From contig JAANBB010000078.1 of the NCBI GenBank assembly GCA_014621425.1, positions 60,264 to 124,263 of the forward strand: a stretch of 64,000 bases of DNA. Reading direction: 5' to 3'. Below are positions 1-11,759 of the stretch, piece after piece (positions within the stretch are counted from its first letter, which is position 1; the number at the start of each line of letters is the position of its first letter). The DNA comes from Cylindrodendrum hubeiense (taxonomy: Eukaryota > Ascomycota > Sordariomycetes > Hypocreales > Nectriaceae). Both the position numbers and the translations under genes were made by a program. The notes below the pieces were generated by a model. It had not been told where the DNA came from. It made no database searches and worked only from the letters and a program-made list of their open reading frames with translations.

Positions 1-2040
1 CTATTTGGCTGACCATGGGATCAAGATATTGGCAGTCACATGAAATAGCTGCCTGTCGATCCCGTTGCTGGTCATCATGTGCATACTGATGCTCACCGCA
101 CTAGCGCTATGCACTGCCCTTCCGGTAACTGGATATGCGAATGTCACTCGAGCCATGCAATCTTATTACCTAGCTTAAATCTAGGCCTTGCCTGCAATAA
201 TGGCATCGGCCTGCTTAGCAAGAACTTATAACGGTGCTTGGATAGAATCCAGGTATTGGCTCTGACTGATACCTCCCAGGTTACGGGTCTGCGGGTTGAG
301 GAGATCAGTGCGCGATCGCGTATCTGGACCGGCTTCGACCAAAGGAATCTCGGCTGCCTCGTCATATTCTCGCGGCTGGTTGGCAAGGACTAACTAGCGA
401 GATCACCTGATGCCATGACGCAGGTCATATGTCACTGGGCTCATTGTGATCAGTCGATAAACTCAACAAGTGAAACATGTCTGAAGAGGGTGTAGAGAGA
501 AATAATTGACACAACTCAGACGGCAGGGAATCCTCTCGTGCCTCATTTTTTAAGCGAGAGGACGCCCAATCTGCAGCAGTAACCGAAAAACGGCGACATT
601 CCTCACCCAGCATCTGCAACTTGGGGCGGTCAAACGGGGCAGCAGGGCCGCAGCGGGGCCTTATGATATGCGCTCACGATAACTGCGAGCACTGCCCAAT
701 GCGGCTTAACTTAATCAGTATATCTCCACTGGATTAATGCCCCTCGATTCAATCAGAATCCTTGCGTCTGACATGAGGCGAAGCAAACGGCGCGTGGTAC
801 TGAACGCGGGCCTAGGCCATTCACCGCCGAAAAAACAGGCCACTGAACGAAATGAATGCCATTTTTGGCGCTCATCGCCACCTAACGACTTCGAGAACAA
901 AATGTCCCTTCTTTCGATGTGTAGTGGTACCCAGCTGTAGTAAAGCCCTAAGCCGAGATTTGAGAGATGAACAAAAAGTATCTATGTACACCATGGAGCC
1001 TTCAGGCTCAGGAGCCACTTTGATCTCTCTGTGTGTAGATCCCTAGACAAGAGCGGCCGAAGGACTGCAAGACGTCATACTTTCTAATCAGGCTATATAA
1101 GTTACCAATCATAATGGTCCGATGTCTTGCAGGTCTCTCCTAGACCTTCAACAAGACACCTTTTGGGACAAACAATGATGCTGTGTAAAAATGGCAACCC
1201 AACTCCAACATCTCAGTGCAAAGGGAATGAGCATTCCAGAGAGTTGATGGAGTTTGCAAAATTAAAAACCTTGCTTACAAACAGTGTCCCTTTCCCCTTT
1301 TCCCTTTTCCCTGCGCTGAATAACTTTTATACTTCGCTCAACAATTCAGGTAGAAAGTAACCCAGCCCAGTTTAACGGAATTGCCAAGGAAAAAGGCAAT
1401 GTGAGAGGCGAGGTTGACCGCAAAATTACTGTCCCAGTCGGGACTAAGTCGAGAGGCCTCACCTCTCCCTACAAGTCTAAGCCACCACAACTGTCCGCAT
1501 TAGGAAATTGCCGAGAAACAGTCAATCAAGTGAGCCCACATAATTTAGACTTGTTTTAAGGTTGCGGTTGGCTCCTCTCCACATTATTCGCTCGGACAGA
1601 TTCGAATGCATGGGATTTTCGCGAAGCTGCTTGGCAAGGCCAATCTTTACAGAGTCTGCTGGACGCTCAAGGCATGCGGTGCTGGCGGTGGTGCCATGAT
1701 GTGCCGGGTCATGATTGGCGCAGCCATGTACAGCCTCAAGGCGCATCTTGACTGCCCAGCCCACCCTATCAATCAGTATCGATTCCCGTCTCGGGCATTT
1801 CTCGTCAGAGCCGTATATTATCTTTCAAGTTGAGAACCAGCTTGGCAGTGGCACGGTGCTTTAGGCGCTTCCTGCACAGCCTTTTTCATGAACTACTTGG
1901 ACTCTGTATATTAAGACATTCCCATCGCCAACCATACCTCAATCCCATCGCTGACCACACCTCAATCATTTCAACTTTCACCTGCTTTCTACCGCTCTAC
2001 CAAACTTCCGAGCCGTTGTTCCTCGAGCGATATTGCTAAG
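1..2040. other. Mostly non-coding 5' region with one gene remnant
   Basis: No complete gene is visible. The ORFs here are short and have no family signature. A coding-like tail lies on the minus strand near 181-395 and is listed separately. A C/T-rich tract lies near 1286-1312. The last few hundred bases form the promoter of the membrane-protein gene that starts at 2041. Confidence 0.5.
181..395 (-). pseudogene. Possible C-terminal gene remnant, unidentified
   Basis: One minus-strand frame reads as about 60 residues of ordinary soluble-protein composition, rich in D, E, N and Q, ending at a TAG at 181-183. It is interrupted by a TAA at 226-228, which a single C-to-T change in a CAA codon would explain. 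A stop lies just upstream of 395, so only a tail remains. I do not recognise the family, and chance coding potential cannot be excluded. Confidence 0.25.
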
Positions 2041-3082
2041 ATGTATGACATGGTAGCGGCATATTGCGCCCATGCTGCAGTAATTGGCGTCACCATCTTG
2101 GCGCTTTTCGTCCTATGGATCTTCACTCTACGTGCGGTGCGTCGCCATGCAGATCCCGCACGGATAGCATTCACCATCCTAAAGGTCCTCCAAGTAGCCT
2201 TTATTATGTAAGTCCACTATACCCACAGGTGTGCATGGAATGTTACCCAGCAACTAATTATACTCAGGGAACTACTTATGGGTCTTGTTTTGGACGTATA
2301 CATGCTCACATCGATTTATCTAAACTATCACCTTGGCGAAGATGAATACGAGGACGAATTGAATTATTATCGACGCACCAACCTATCTATCACAATTGTC
2401 GGCAGCCTATTTGGCTTTATTACCGACGCACTCTTGATAGTCACTCTTGTCGAACTCGGGAATGGCTTGATGTTTGCCCTCACGGAACAACGAACCAGCT
2501 CCCAAAAAGCCATGCGCTATTTTGCTCTAGTTGCATCGACAGTCATTGTGGGGCTTGGGCTAGCGAACTTCATCATGACTAATAAGATTTGGCCACTGTT
2601 TTGGGCTGAACCCGATTCCGAAAATGACTATGACTTACTCTCCGCAATAATATCTGGCGTCAGGACTCTCAATCGCCTCGACTTATCCTATACCGGCATC
2701 AACTGGGCCGCATCAATTATAGTACTCATATATGCATCCGTCACCATGCATTTCTATCGGGCTACTAAATCTAGTCGAAGTGTAAGCTCCCCATATAATT
2801 GTTTCTGGCTTCCGCTCATCATAACCCTCTTGTTAGTGCGCAATCTTTTACTTGGTAGCTACCGTTCTCTGCTTTATCAAGTGGTCCTGGACATCGATTC
2901 GTTTTATCGTATTCGACTACTATTTCGTAGCGATCCTGTCGCAACAAGCTAGACTATTTTTGAATCTCGTCCTTCACAGTTGGATGTACACTGCAGTTTT
3001 GGTCGTCATATTCACCATAGGAGTCAAGAAGCAGGGGGGTATATGGACGGTAGCACAGCCTTGGATGGTCGCTTCGAAGTAA
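2041..3082 (+). CDS. Multi-pass integral membrane protein, function unknown
   Basis: Three exons fit the reading phase: 2041-2207, 2268-2854 and 2931-3082, giving about 302 aa. The first intron is gtaagt...ctcag and the second gtagct...cgtag. The N-terminus starts with a hydrophobic span (residues about 8-25). Six or more further apolar segments follow, separated by a charged loop (EDEYEDELNYYRR) and short basic turns, so seven membrane spans are plausible. The arrangement resembles the many fungal seven-span 'integral membrane protein' families of unknown role. I see no diagnostic motif for a receptor, transporter or enzyme. The second intron is the less certain one: without it the frame ends at 2952. 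The gene stands alone, with non-coding DNA on both sides. Confidence 0.6.
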
Positions 3083-3689
3083 TCTCCACCTACTGCCGCA
3101 AATCAGGTCTGCCCGATATTAGCTTATTTCACTTTGCTCTTCCTGTATCTAGCTCATCATAACATTAAACACCCTGTTGATTTCTACTTCACGGCTGAGC
3201 TCGACTGAACTGTGTCAGTGATCTTTGGGCTTTTGAAGTATAATACATTGTAGCGCTCTTTGCTTGCCTAGAAGAAATCATCCACGGCGGGGGTGCCTTC
3301 AACAGGAAATTCAGCCTTATTTTAGGACTATTGGCTCAACCCAATCAGTCAGTTATTGTGGTAAATTGGGAAGAATTTGGATATAACAAGTTAGACTGTT
3401 CACCTTCATAATACTTATCACTGTTATTGCCCTAATCCTAGTCATCAGTTATCTTTGCACCTAACTTTAGTAATACTCTTTTCTTAGTATTTTTGACTCA
3501 TTTCTATGTCATTATTCAGTGAATAATTTGATAAGATGATAGTGGTAGGTGGAACGACCAGTATTGTCATTCTACTCATTTTAATTCTCCTAGTCTCGAC
3601 TCTCCTGATCACTACGGACAAATCGCACTATTACTATCACAGTCACTAACGATCTCACGTTTCTACTATCCATTACTTCCTCCCGCTAC

Positions 3690-4215
3690 AGAGTATTCAA
3701 GCAATACCATCCACCTTCAATGCGACAAGCAAGGTCTATCCCGATGCTGTCCTCAATCATATGGCTGCCATCCGACTTGTCTTCTGCAAAGACAATGCCG
3801 TCGCTTTGGCCAACAATGGCGAACTCCGGATCAGTTGACGACGGCTATCCTTGAAACCGTAGGTTCGATAGCCAGTATTGCAAAGATGATAAAACGCATC
3901 CAGTATATCGTTACCTTTACGAGTCTAGCTCTGCATGTCTTATGGCCCAAGAAAGCCATCGTGCCGACGTTCTCCCAGAGTACTCGCCGGCCTTTTCATT
4001 CATACAAGCAGTTCAGGCTGCAAAAAGCCAGTCCCTATCGCAGTCGCCATCCTGTCGATGCATCTCTTATTGGGCCGCCTTTATTTTCTCAAGCGTGTCT
4101 GTCTTGACTGAAATTGCACTGTCGCCGGTGGCAGCCATTCCCATAGTGGCAAGGCTGTAAAGAACAGGGAACTTCATGATTGGCTTTGAGCAGCTAACGG
4201 GAGCATAGTGAAGGC
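3690..4215 (+). pseudogene. Possible decayed gene, unidentified
   Basis: Three consecutive plus-strand stretches look coding but lie in different frames. About 45 residues end at a TGA near 3835. They are followed by a piece starting LTTAILETVGSIASIAK, then by a piece with an apolar span (VAILSMHLLLGRLYFL) interrupted by a TGA near 4110. No splice arrangement joins them cleanly. The simplest reading is a frameshifted and nonsense-mutated gene for a small membrane or secreted protein. No family is recognised. Confidence 0.22.
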
Positions 4216-5374
4216 AAAAGGTCTGAAATGAAACTTGTTAATTCGGCCAGAGGTGTGACCAAGTGGCGAACTCCGGAGGGACAGGTCTGTTGATAAAGAG
4301 ACCATTGATCGAAATTAAGGTTTGATAAGCTTGAAACTGCCATCGTCCGTTGCCATTCATAACTCGCTTAATCGCCATTTCAACAAGGACCTGCCTTATA
4401 GTCGCTCTTGGCCCTCGTCGAGAAATTATGCAGATTATGGCCAAGCACAAGTCCCCAAAAACTTTAGAGTTATGGTCCCTGTCGCGCATCAGATACGACC
4501 CGAGACGGGATGATCCCGAGGATACCGCCAAGAGTTATCTAGCTGTGGAAAGCCTTGCGGGCTTGGCTTGATCTGGTAGTTGAGCGGCGATTCTCGGTAG
4601 TGATCTCGGTAGTGAGAGGGGCGGAGCTTGGATCAGGAAGGACCTTGTTCATTAACGCCAGTTTCTACTAAACATCTTGTCAGCCCATTTGTCGATCCAT
4701 TCCCGCATTGGGTAGCGGAGCCTGTTGCTACCGAGAATCAATCGCCTCCGGATTCAGGGGAAAGAAGGTTTCCCGTATTCGTCATGGACCTGTTTAATAA
4801 AAACGTGCTACATGGAACTTTTTAACAACATCAAGCTACGCATATTACAGGGCCAGCCCAGATTAATGCGCAGGATCAGGTGTTTAGTTTCGCGCGAAAC
4901 GTGTTTTGGAATGTCGGATTAGTAGCGAATAAGTTGTGGAGTGTCTCGGCAAGACTCATGTTCTATGCTCGACGAATTGCTTTTGACCTGAGGCTGCTCG
5001 AGATACTCCTCCAATGAAGGCTCGAATGAATTGTGTTGTAAGCGCTTTGGGACCCACGGCCTCCTACTATGAGCACAGATGGCGTCTGCTTAGTTTCTAG
5101 CAGAATCCTTGCCGCCCCGCTGACGAAGATTGAACTTTTGACGACCTTTACACCAGTGCACGCAAAACTAAGCAGCCGTCGTCGGATGTTGAGCACGGGA
5201 GATAATCAGTAGCCTCTTGCAAGAGCTCCGAATTACCTGTGTGCTAGGACTGTATTATGGGGCTTCTCTGTCTACAATGGGATCTATAAAGACCCAAGTA
5301 ATCCCGAAGGTAGCAGAAAGGAGAACACTATATCCAGCCAGCTCCAACAGTGTTTAATCGCTTATATCCATCTC

Positions 5375-5448
5375 AATCTTCATCGCCTCTCCATCTCAGT
5401 CTTCATCATCTCTCCATCTCAGCCTTCATCGTCTCTCCATCCAGAATC
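5375..5448 (+). repeat. C/T-rich tandem repeat in the metalloprotease leader
   Basis: Three imperfect copies of a unit of about 22 bp (CTTCATC-x-TCTCCATCTCAG) lie directly before the ATG at 5449. Pyrimidine-rich leaders are common in strongly expressed fungal genes. The tandem structure itself is direct observation; a role in expression is inference. Confidence 0.6.
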
Positions 5449-6439
5449 ATGCTGTTCAAGAATCTTCTCCTTACCGCCTTTGGGGCGTCGTCCGCCTTCG
5501 GTCAGGTCTCCTTCCGTCGGATCTCCGAGAGAAACGCCACTATCCCTGGGCGGTTCGGCTGTGGTACCTCTGAGCCCTCTGCCGAGCATATCAACATGTC
5601 CAAGATGCTGGCTGCCCAGGAAGTCAGGGCTGCATATTCAGGGAAACCGACTACTCGTGCCACCATCAATGTCGGCGTCTACTTCCACGTTGTTGCTCAG
5701 TCCCAGACGGTCGCGGGTGGCTACCTCACAGTGAGACCGGCTTTCCTTTGCATCATGCACTAGCCCAACTGACTATTCCATAGGACGACATGTTGACGAA
5801 GCAGCTGGACGTTCTCAACACCGACTTTGCTCCTCACAGCATCGCATTCAACCTCCTCGGCACGGACCGCACCGTCAACTCCGGTTGGTCCACCGACGGC
5901 AATGAGTTGGCCATGAAGAAAGCCCTTCGCAAGGGCACTTACTCGGACTTGAACATCTACATCCAGAGCAAGCTGTCTGATGACTTGTATGGATATGCTT
6001 ACTTCCCGGCATCTGTGTCTAACGGCAGCGACAACTACTTCCTAGACGGTGTCATCATTGACGCCCAAACCGTGCCGGGCGGCTCTCGCGCCAATTTCAA
6101 CCTCGGAAAGACGGCCACCCACGAGGTCGGTCACTGGATGGGCCTGTTCCACACTTTCCAGGGTGGCTGCACTGGCACTGGCGATCTCGTCTCAGACACA
6201 CCCGCTCAGGCCGACGCCAGTTCGGGCTGCCCGACCGGTCGTGACTCCTGCCCCGACCAGGACGGCTTGGACCCTATCTCAAACTACATGGACTACTCCG
6301 ACGAGTGAGTATCTTGCAAATCCATATCTTAAGTCGGGGAACTTCGCTAATCATCTTCGTGTGTAGTGCTTGCTATGAGGAGTTTTCGGCTGGCCAGGTG
6401 ACTCGCATGCACAGCTCCTGGAACACCTACCGCAACTAG
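5449..6439 (+). CDS. Secreted zinc metalloprotease, M43 (pappalysin-like) family
   Basis: Exons 5449-5730, 5784-6304 and 6367-6439 give 291 aa. The protein starts with a signal peptide (MLFKNLLLTAFGASSAFG). Near residue 206 it carries the metzincin zinc site HEVGHWMGLFH, with all three histidine ligands and the catalytic Glu. Further on, NYMDYSDE supplies the Met-turn expected after the zinc site in M43 enzymes. The Cys-rich part after the zinc site (GGCTGTGD, SGCPTGRDSCP, DACYEE) matches fungal extracellular metalloproteases of the MEP1/MEP2 type. It is probably secreted and degrades extracellular protein. I start at 5449 because the longer upstream frame only adds leader sequence ahead of the signal peptide. 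Confidence 0.92.
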
Positions 6440-7176
6440 AGAGGTTCCTTGGGGCACTTTTATCGATCTCGAGTGTGGTTTACGGGCTAAATGTGGTTGA
6501 ATCATAACAAAGAAAGTGCGAGTAGAATATAGTTGCGAGTAGAATAGAATTACAAGGTTTCAACCCACCGTTTCCTGCTACATCAACCCCTAGGTGCGGA
6601 CGGAATGTTTCTAACAGCGAAGGTCAGGTCGTATCGAGCAAAATGATAAAAAATAGTTAAGGGACAGAAGGACTCCACTATCGACGCATCCCTAGATCTT
6701 CTCCAGAATTTTCTACTCGTCCAACTCTTTGAAATCGGCCTAGTAAAATTCTTTCATGATTCTTCTTATTGATATATGACCACACTGATTCGGATATTGT
6801 CAATTGCTTGTACAGTTGATGTGTGATTGTTAACTCATTACTCGGATGTTGGTTGAGATCAATCCCACTACCCTAAAACTGGCTTCAGCTGCCGGTGGGG
6901 AAGGGGGTTTCGTTTTGCCTGCCTGGCGCGCGTTCTCGCCTATCTCACCAGCTTTTTATCTTTACTACACGAGTATTTTTGTTGGTCACTTTGGGCAAGA
7001 TACAGGAGTGACGTGTCTAAGAAATCCTCCACTTTGGCTTGTTATTCTGTGTCGGACTATACGGTAATATCTAACCCACTTCAAGGGTCCGGGCTAAGTA
7101 AGTGGCTTCACATTTGCTCACAATTTGAATTCAACCGCATTAGTGGATTAAAATACAAATAGATTATAGGTTCAAT
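6440..7176. other. Intergenic region between convergent genes
   Basis: AT-rich 3' flanks of the metalloprotease and of the minus-strand gene at 7177. No coding or RNA signal seen. Confidence 0.6.
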
Positions 7177-7746
7177 CTAGAGAGCTATAGCAACGCTCAA
7201 CACAGCCGCAACCACCAGTGCGATCCTAGCCATACCATCGTTTCGCGCAGCCGCACCGATATATATGACTCCTGTTGGGCCATCCATAGGCTCCATAACG
7301 GTTGAGCTGGTGCTGTTTTTGGTGCCTGTAAACACAACGGTCCGCGACTCTGTGCAATACAATGAAACGGTGAATGTGAATTCGTCGGCATCACACTTGG
7401 TGTCAATTGCCTCTGCCTTGGATTCAACAGTCTCAAGCCATGTCTCAACTTCTCCGAGATAGCTGATAAACTCGTCGGAAAGAGTGGCTGGTGCGGTGAT
7501 GATGCAGGGTAAGATGCCGGACGAGGCGGTTGAGGCCCACTCATTCAGCTCCGTGGCACTGGGCTCTGGAGGCGATAGCTCTGACGCGACGGAAGAGAAA
7601 CATGCTTCATCTATATCGCGGCGCTGGACTGGAGCCTCGTGGGGAGGAAAGACCGGGGAGACGCCAAGTTCCTCGAGGAGGGGATTGCTGGCCAAGGCCT
7701 GGCTAGCCAAGGCAGAGATGACACTGAGAAGAATGAAGCGTCCCAT
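7177..7746 (-). CDS. Small secreted protein, probably GPI-anchored, unknown function
   Basis: A single exon encodes 189 aa. It begins with a signal peptide (about residues 1-19, ending near ALAS). The C-terminus is a classic GPI-attachment signal: a small polar region (AARNDG) followed by an uninterrupted apolar tail ending VAAVLSVAIAL. Between them lie only a few cysteines (CFSS, LPCI, TKCD, YCTE), which could form two disulfides. A DIDEACFSSVASEL start and a later LSDEFISYLGEVETWLE segment recall fungal GPI-type small proteins of unknown function. No enzymatic motif is visible. It is probably a cell-wall or plasma-membrane surface protein. Confidence 0.7.
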   Translation of the reverse strand: MGRFILLSVISALASQALASNPLLEELGVSPVFPPHEAPVQRRDIDEACFSSVASELSPPEPSATELNEWASTASSGILPCIITAPATLSDEFISYLGEVETWLETVESKAEAIDTKCDADEFTFTVSLYCTESRTVVFTGTKNSTSSTVMEPMDGPTGVIYIGAAARNDGMARIALVVAAVLSVAIAL

Positions 7747-9054
7747 GATTGATAGAAGGGCGGCAAGTTGGTCAAGATGCTGGTGAAGATGCTGAATATG
7801 GTGTTACTAGCTGGAAGTCGAGAACCGTGCCAGGCTGATGAATGGATATCGTGTTGCTTGCTGGAAGTCGGGATCCTGTGCCAGCCAAGTGGTGGTTGGA
7901 TGGAATAACGCTTAAATAAGGTTGTGGGGGAAATAATGCTTTGGTGTTCAGCTGAACACCGACCGTCAGCTGCCTAATTCAAAATCTGCCTTTCCTGTCC
8001 CGATTTGTCGCTGCCAAGGCTATCGCATGAATGTTCATGGGCCATCACTGCAGTTGTGTGGCTCATTGTGCCGTGCCAAGTCGACCAAGTGGCCCAGCTA
8101 GGATCTTGTTTGAGGCGCAGTCGCGTCCTTCCAGGCGGAGCTAGGTCCCTTTATTGGGCACAGGCGTTTCGGGCCCATCCTCTCGGCGATTACCAGTCTT
8201 GAATGCGGACAAGGTCCAATGAGAAGCCACTCAAGAGAAGCTGGCATTTTAGCAGACAGTCAGCCAATCTCACCCGACGGATTCAATGAAGATGTTGGCT
8301 CGCCTGTAGCAGCATGGCACGCAGGAGACAGTGAGAATGGCAGGGAAGCGGGGGTTAGTTACAGGGCTGGCAGGCATGTTGAGTGGGCGGCTTGCGACAT
8401 TTTTGCCGTCTACATAATTTAGTACAATGTGCCTAACATCTACATGGAATATCACACTTTCCGTCTGCTATTTGCACGGTCAATCACTTGCCCGACTTCC
8501 CTGGCTTGTGGCAATAATACACCTACCCGCAAGTAACCTTGGTCGGGTTTTACGCGGGGTTGACAAGCCGCCTTGGAATCGGCGAAACCAAGCCCGACTT
8601 CGATGCGGCGTGACTGTAGGGATCTGCGAGCTGAGGTTTTAGCGCATTCCCAGTGGAGAAATTACCACTGGTCATCCCCCAGCAACTCCACTATGAGGCC
8701 ATGTCCTTCACTGACCGCAGATTCAATAGGGCGCAGTACGATTGGAGAAGAGGTGTACGCTCTCTGCCCTGCGGCGTATGTGAACATCAATCATTGCCTG
8801 AAAAGGAAGGAGGGCTGGCTGCCTTGTAGGCTGATACTTGAATTCAAAAATGTAATTAATAACCTTAGATACCATGCTTGGCAGTCCGTTGCGATCCTCC
8901 GAAAGAACTGTCCACTTTTACGGACCAACAGCGGCTCCGGCCACCTCCGCCTAGGATCATTTGACTTGAACGTGAGATCACTGATGGAATTGATTGACCG
9001 ATGATCCCGAAACTCTCCTCGTAGCACCCGAGTTGGTTCAGGCAGTCCGCCGTC
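7747..9054. other. Intergenic region with a short direct repeat
   Basis: No supported gene. In the promoter of the minus-strand gene, an imperfect repeat of about 35 bp (core GCTGGAAGTCG, followed by GTGCCAG) occurs twice, near 7807-7833 and 7858-7884. The rest has only short unremarkable ORFs. Confidence 0.5.
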
Positions 9055-10800
9055 ATGGATTTGTCGGACGCACATCCATCCCGCAAGATTTTGCTTGTCG
9101 TGACCACGGGCGGCTTTGCCCATGCTGGTTAGTGCTGGAGATCCCAGATCGCTTTGTCTCGACTCCTGGCAGCCAAATGACAGTCAATCCGCAGCTCCCG
9201 TGTTGGAGATTGGCCGGACGCTTGCAGAGCGCGGCCACGCCATTGAATTCGCAACGCTCGACGGGCAGGAGAACTGGATCGAACCGGATGAATACGGATT
9301 CGTCACCAAAATACACCTGCTCGGCCCCGGTCCCACCGAAGAATAGCTGGATGCCCACTACCGGAGAATGCAAGCGTGGGATATTTCCAAGGGTCTTGGA
9401 GGAGCGATGGGTTCGAAATATCTCTTCGACATCTTCTGGCCCCGGACCTACCGCTTACTCAGAGACATCATGAATGACCCAGCAACTCGACCAGCCATGA
9501 TAATTGCCGACTTTTTCGTCGAAGCTGTCAACGACATCCACGTAGAGTAAATCTCCCAATTGCCGTTGTCTGTCCCAACATGCCCTACTTCCAACTGCCC
9601 TGCTCCTACATCCCTGGTCAGCTTGGATTCCAACTCCCCGGCACGACGACGTCGGAGCATGCGTCAATATGGCTCCGTATCAGAAACGAATTGTTCTTCG
9701 TGCCCGACCTGCCAGCCATTTTTAAGATGATGAAATGGAGCAAGAAGCTACGAAATGACAACGGCGTTTTCCGTCCACCTCATAAGCCCCAGAAACCAGA
9801 CTATCCTATCTTTATTAATTCCTTCCTCGGTCTTGAAATCCCGCGAGACCTCCCTCCCACCTGTGCCCCAGTCGAGCCACTCTTGAGTCCAACCTATCCT
9901 CCGCTAGACCCTGTATGCGAGTCGTTCTATGTCACACACCAGTCTGTCATTTACGTTGCCCTCGGGACCCACATCATCTTGCCACACGAGCACATCGTCA
10001 GGATTATTCATGCTATTATTCGTCGAATGAAGGAACAATTAGTGGACAGAGTCGTTTGGGCCATTGGCAACAGTGGCCGACGGGACATGGACCGGACCGA
10101 AGCTTTTCAGGTCAAGTTGGGTAACGGGACCAAGACGATTTCACTCGGTGACCTCATAGACAACAAACATTCAGATTGGCTATTCCCGTTTTTTGTCTCC
10201 ATAACGCGCCATTCTAGATCATACATCCACCAAGCTCTACTTCGCCCACGGCTGTGGCTCTAGCGCCAACGAGGCTCTTTACCACTGTTGCCCATCATTT
10301 CGATGGGCATCTTCGCCGATTAGATTGCCAATACGACTCGCCTTGTTGCTGGTGGCGTTGCCGAGTCTCTCAGCAAATTGGACTTTATATCTCGTGGACT
10401 GTACACAAAAGCTAAAAGGATTCTTCAATCGGGCGTTGATGGGCCGTATCAGCGGAACGTGCTGCGGCCAAAGCGCATTGCCCGTGTAGCTATGCATCGC
10501 AGGAGCTATGCCGCAGATCTAATAGAGGAGTTGATGTTTGATAATGAACTACGGTTCGACGAGGACGGCAAGGAGCTACGACCTATGCACTTACAAACTG
10601 CTGATATGCGCATGCCAGCCTACAAAGCCAAGGAATGGGATCTGTACGATTGTCAGCGCGGTAAGATTTTCAGCCATTGTGCGGTCAACTTGATTCGCGG
10701 GATAATTTTTCTGATTGCATTAGAGTCCGCTTGGGAAAATATATGCTGTGTTGAGATGAGATTCAGTGTGTTTGTCTTAGTTATTCAGGATCACTACTAA
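9055..10800 (+). pseudogene. Decayed UDP-glycosyltransferase gene
   Basis: The reading frame starts at 9055 with KILLVVTTGGFAHA. After one intron (9128-9194, gttagt...gcag) it continues APVLEIGRTLAERGH, the N-terminal pattern of fungal UDP-glycosyltransferases. Further on it has the donor-site-like segment YFAHGCGSSANEALYH. The frame is broken six times: TAG at 9344, a missing base near 9549, an extra base near 10197, TAA near 10203, a missing base near 10290 and TAG at 10321. Between lesions the protein reads without gaps, so the gene was functional in the recent past. Two of the stops (TAA near 10203 and TAG at 10321) are what C-to-T changes in CAA/CAG codons would produce, which would fit RIP-type mutation or drift. 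No active enzyme is expected unless the lesions are assembly errors. Confidence 0.85.
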
Positions 10801-11048
10801 TGACAAATAGTTCGGGAATATTTTTCTACCTTTCTCGCGATTGTGCAATCGGTCTCTTAGAAACACTACGAAATATGTAAAATATAAAGTTAATTGCATC
10901 AACTGGTCGAGCTCAGTCTGTTGTCGCTTTTCGCTTCTCGCAAGTATTTAAGACTATGCTCGTTAAGTCATTGACTATATATAAGTGTAGTAAACATATA
11001 TGAGCTAACGGTGTCTTGATAGAAAAGAAAACAATTTGACTACCAAGT

Positions 11049-11759
11049 CTAATGGATAAAATCGTACACAAACTGAACTAGGACCCGCTTATCACCCTTA
11101 GTGATAGCAAGGTTTCGGCAGTACCGCCTCTCGCCGTCAACCATCTTAAACCCCCAAACCTGTGTCGCAACCCACCCATTGTCTTTGCTCTCAACATGAG
11201 TTTTTATCAACTTCCCCTCACCTTCGACCAGCCAGCCCCTCTTGAGAAATTCGTCATCGATCTCATCAAGGCTAACCCACGTCGTCTTACCCTTGACGAT
11301 ACCAAACAGCCCGCTCGAGTGCTCGCGGAAAGTGTTGTCCAGGCACCGGCTCTCCTGGTCGCCCTTACCGGAGAGGTTCTGTGTGATGTCGATGTATGTG
11401 AAGACGTCGGTGGACGTGTTCGGAGGGGTAGGGGGGGCCGTGTACTGGTTGAAGTCGAGAGTGATGCTAGCCATGTTGATAGCTTTGCGAGTGAGAAACC
11501 CAATGCCCTGGAGGGCCAGGACGGGGTCCGAGCTATCGGAAAGCTTCTTGTTCTAGTTTGGGGAGTCAGCTTTTGCGAACAATACGTTGATATGAATGCG
11601 TGGCGTTGAAAGAGGCCGTATCGGGGAGCACACGAAGAGATTGCGCGAGACGTGAAATATGAGATATTGCAAGGTGATAATACATAAAAGAAGGGGTCAA
11701 TATACCAGAATCCATCGACCGGTGAGATTATCGATGGTCTTGTCCATAGGGGCCGCCAT
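11049..11759 (-). CDS. Small conserved fungal protein, possibly lipocalin-like
   Basis: Two exons: 11706-11759 (18 codons) and 11049-11552. They join in phase to give 185 aa beginning MAAPMDKTIDNLTGRWIL and continuing NKKLSDSSDPVLALQGIG. Starting at the internal ATG at 11474 would lose the conserved-looking N-terminus. There is no signal peptide, so it is probably cytosolic. The GRW near the N-terminus and the alternating strands (SITLDFNQY, TYIDITQNL, GLFGIVKGKTTWV, ATQVWGFKMV, KRVLVQFVYDF) suggest a calycin/lipocalin-type beta barrel for a small ligand. That is inference from pattern only. Proteins of this kind are usually annotated as hypothetical. Confidence 0.65.

Larger units (their letters stand above)
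3083..5448. other. Intergenic, AT-rich, with a possible decayed gene
   Basis: No intact gene. A coding-like but broken stretch lies near 3690-4215 (separate entry). The rest has only short ORFs without family features. The final 100 bp before the metalloprotease start carry a C/T-rich leader with a tandem repeat. Confidence 0.5.

Noticed and set aside
5350..5448. Metalloprotease start at 5350
   Set aside because: The added residues come from the C/T-rich repeated leader and would bury the signal peptide.
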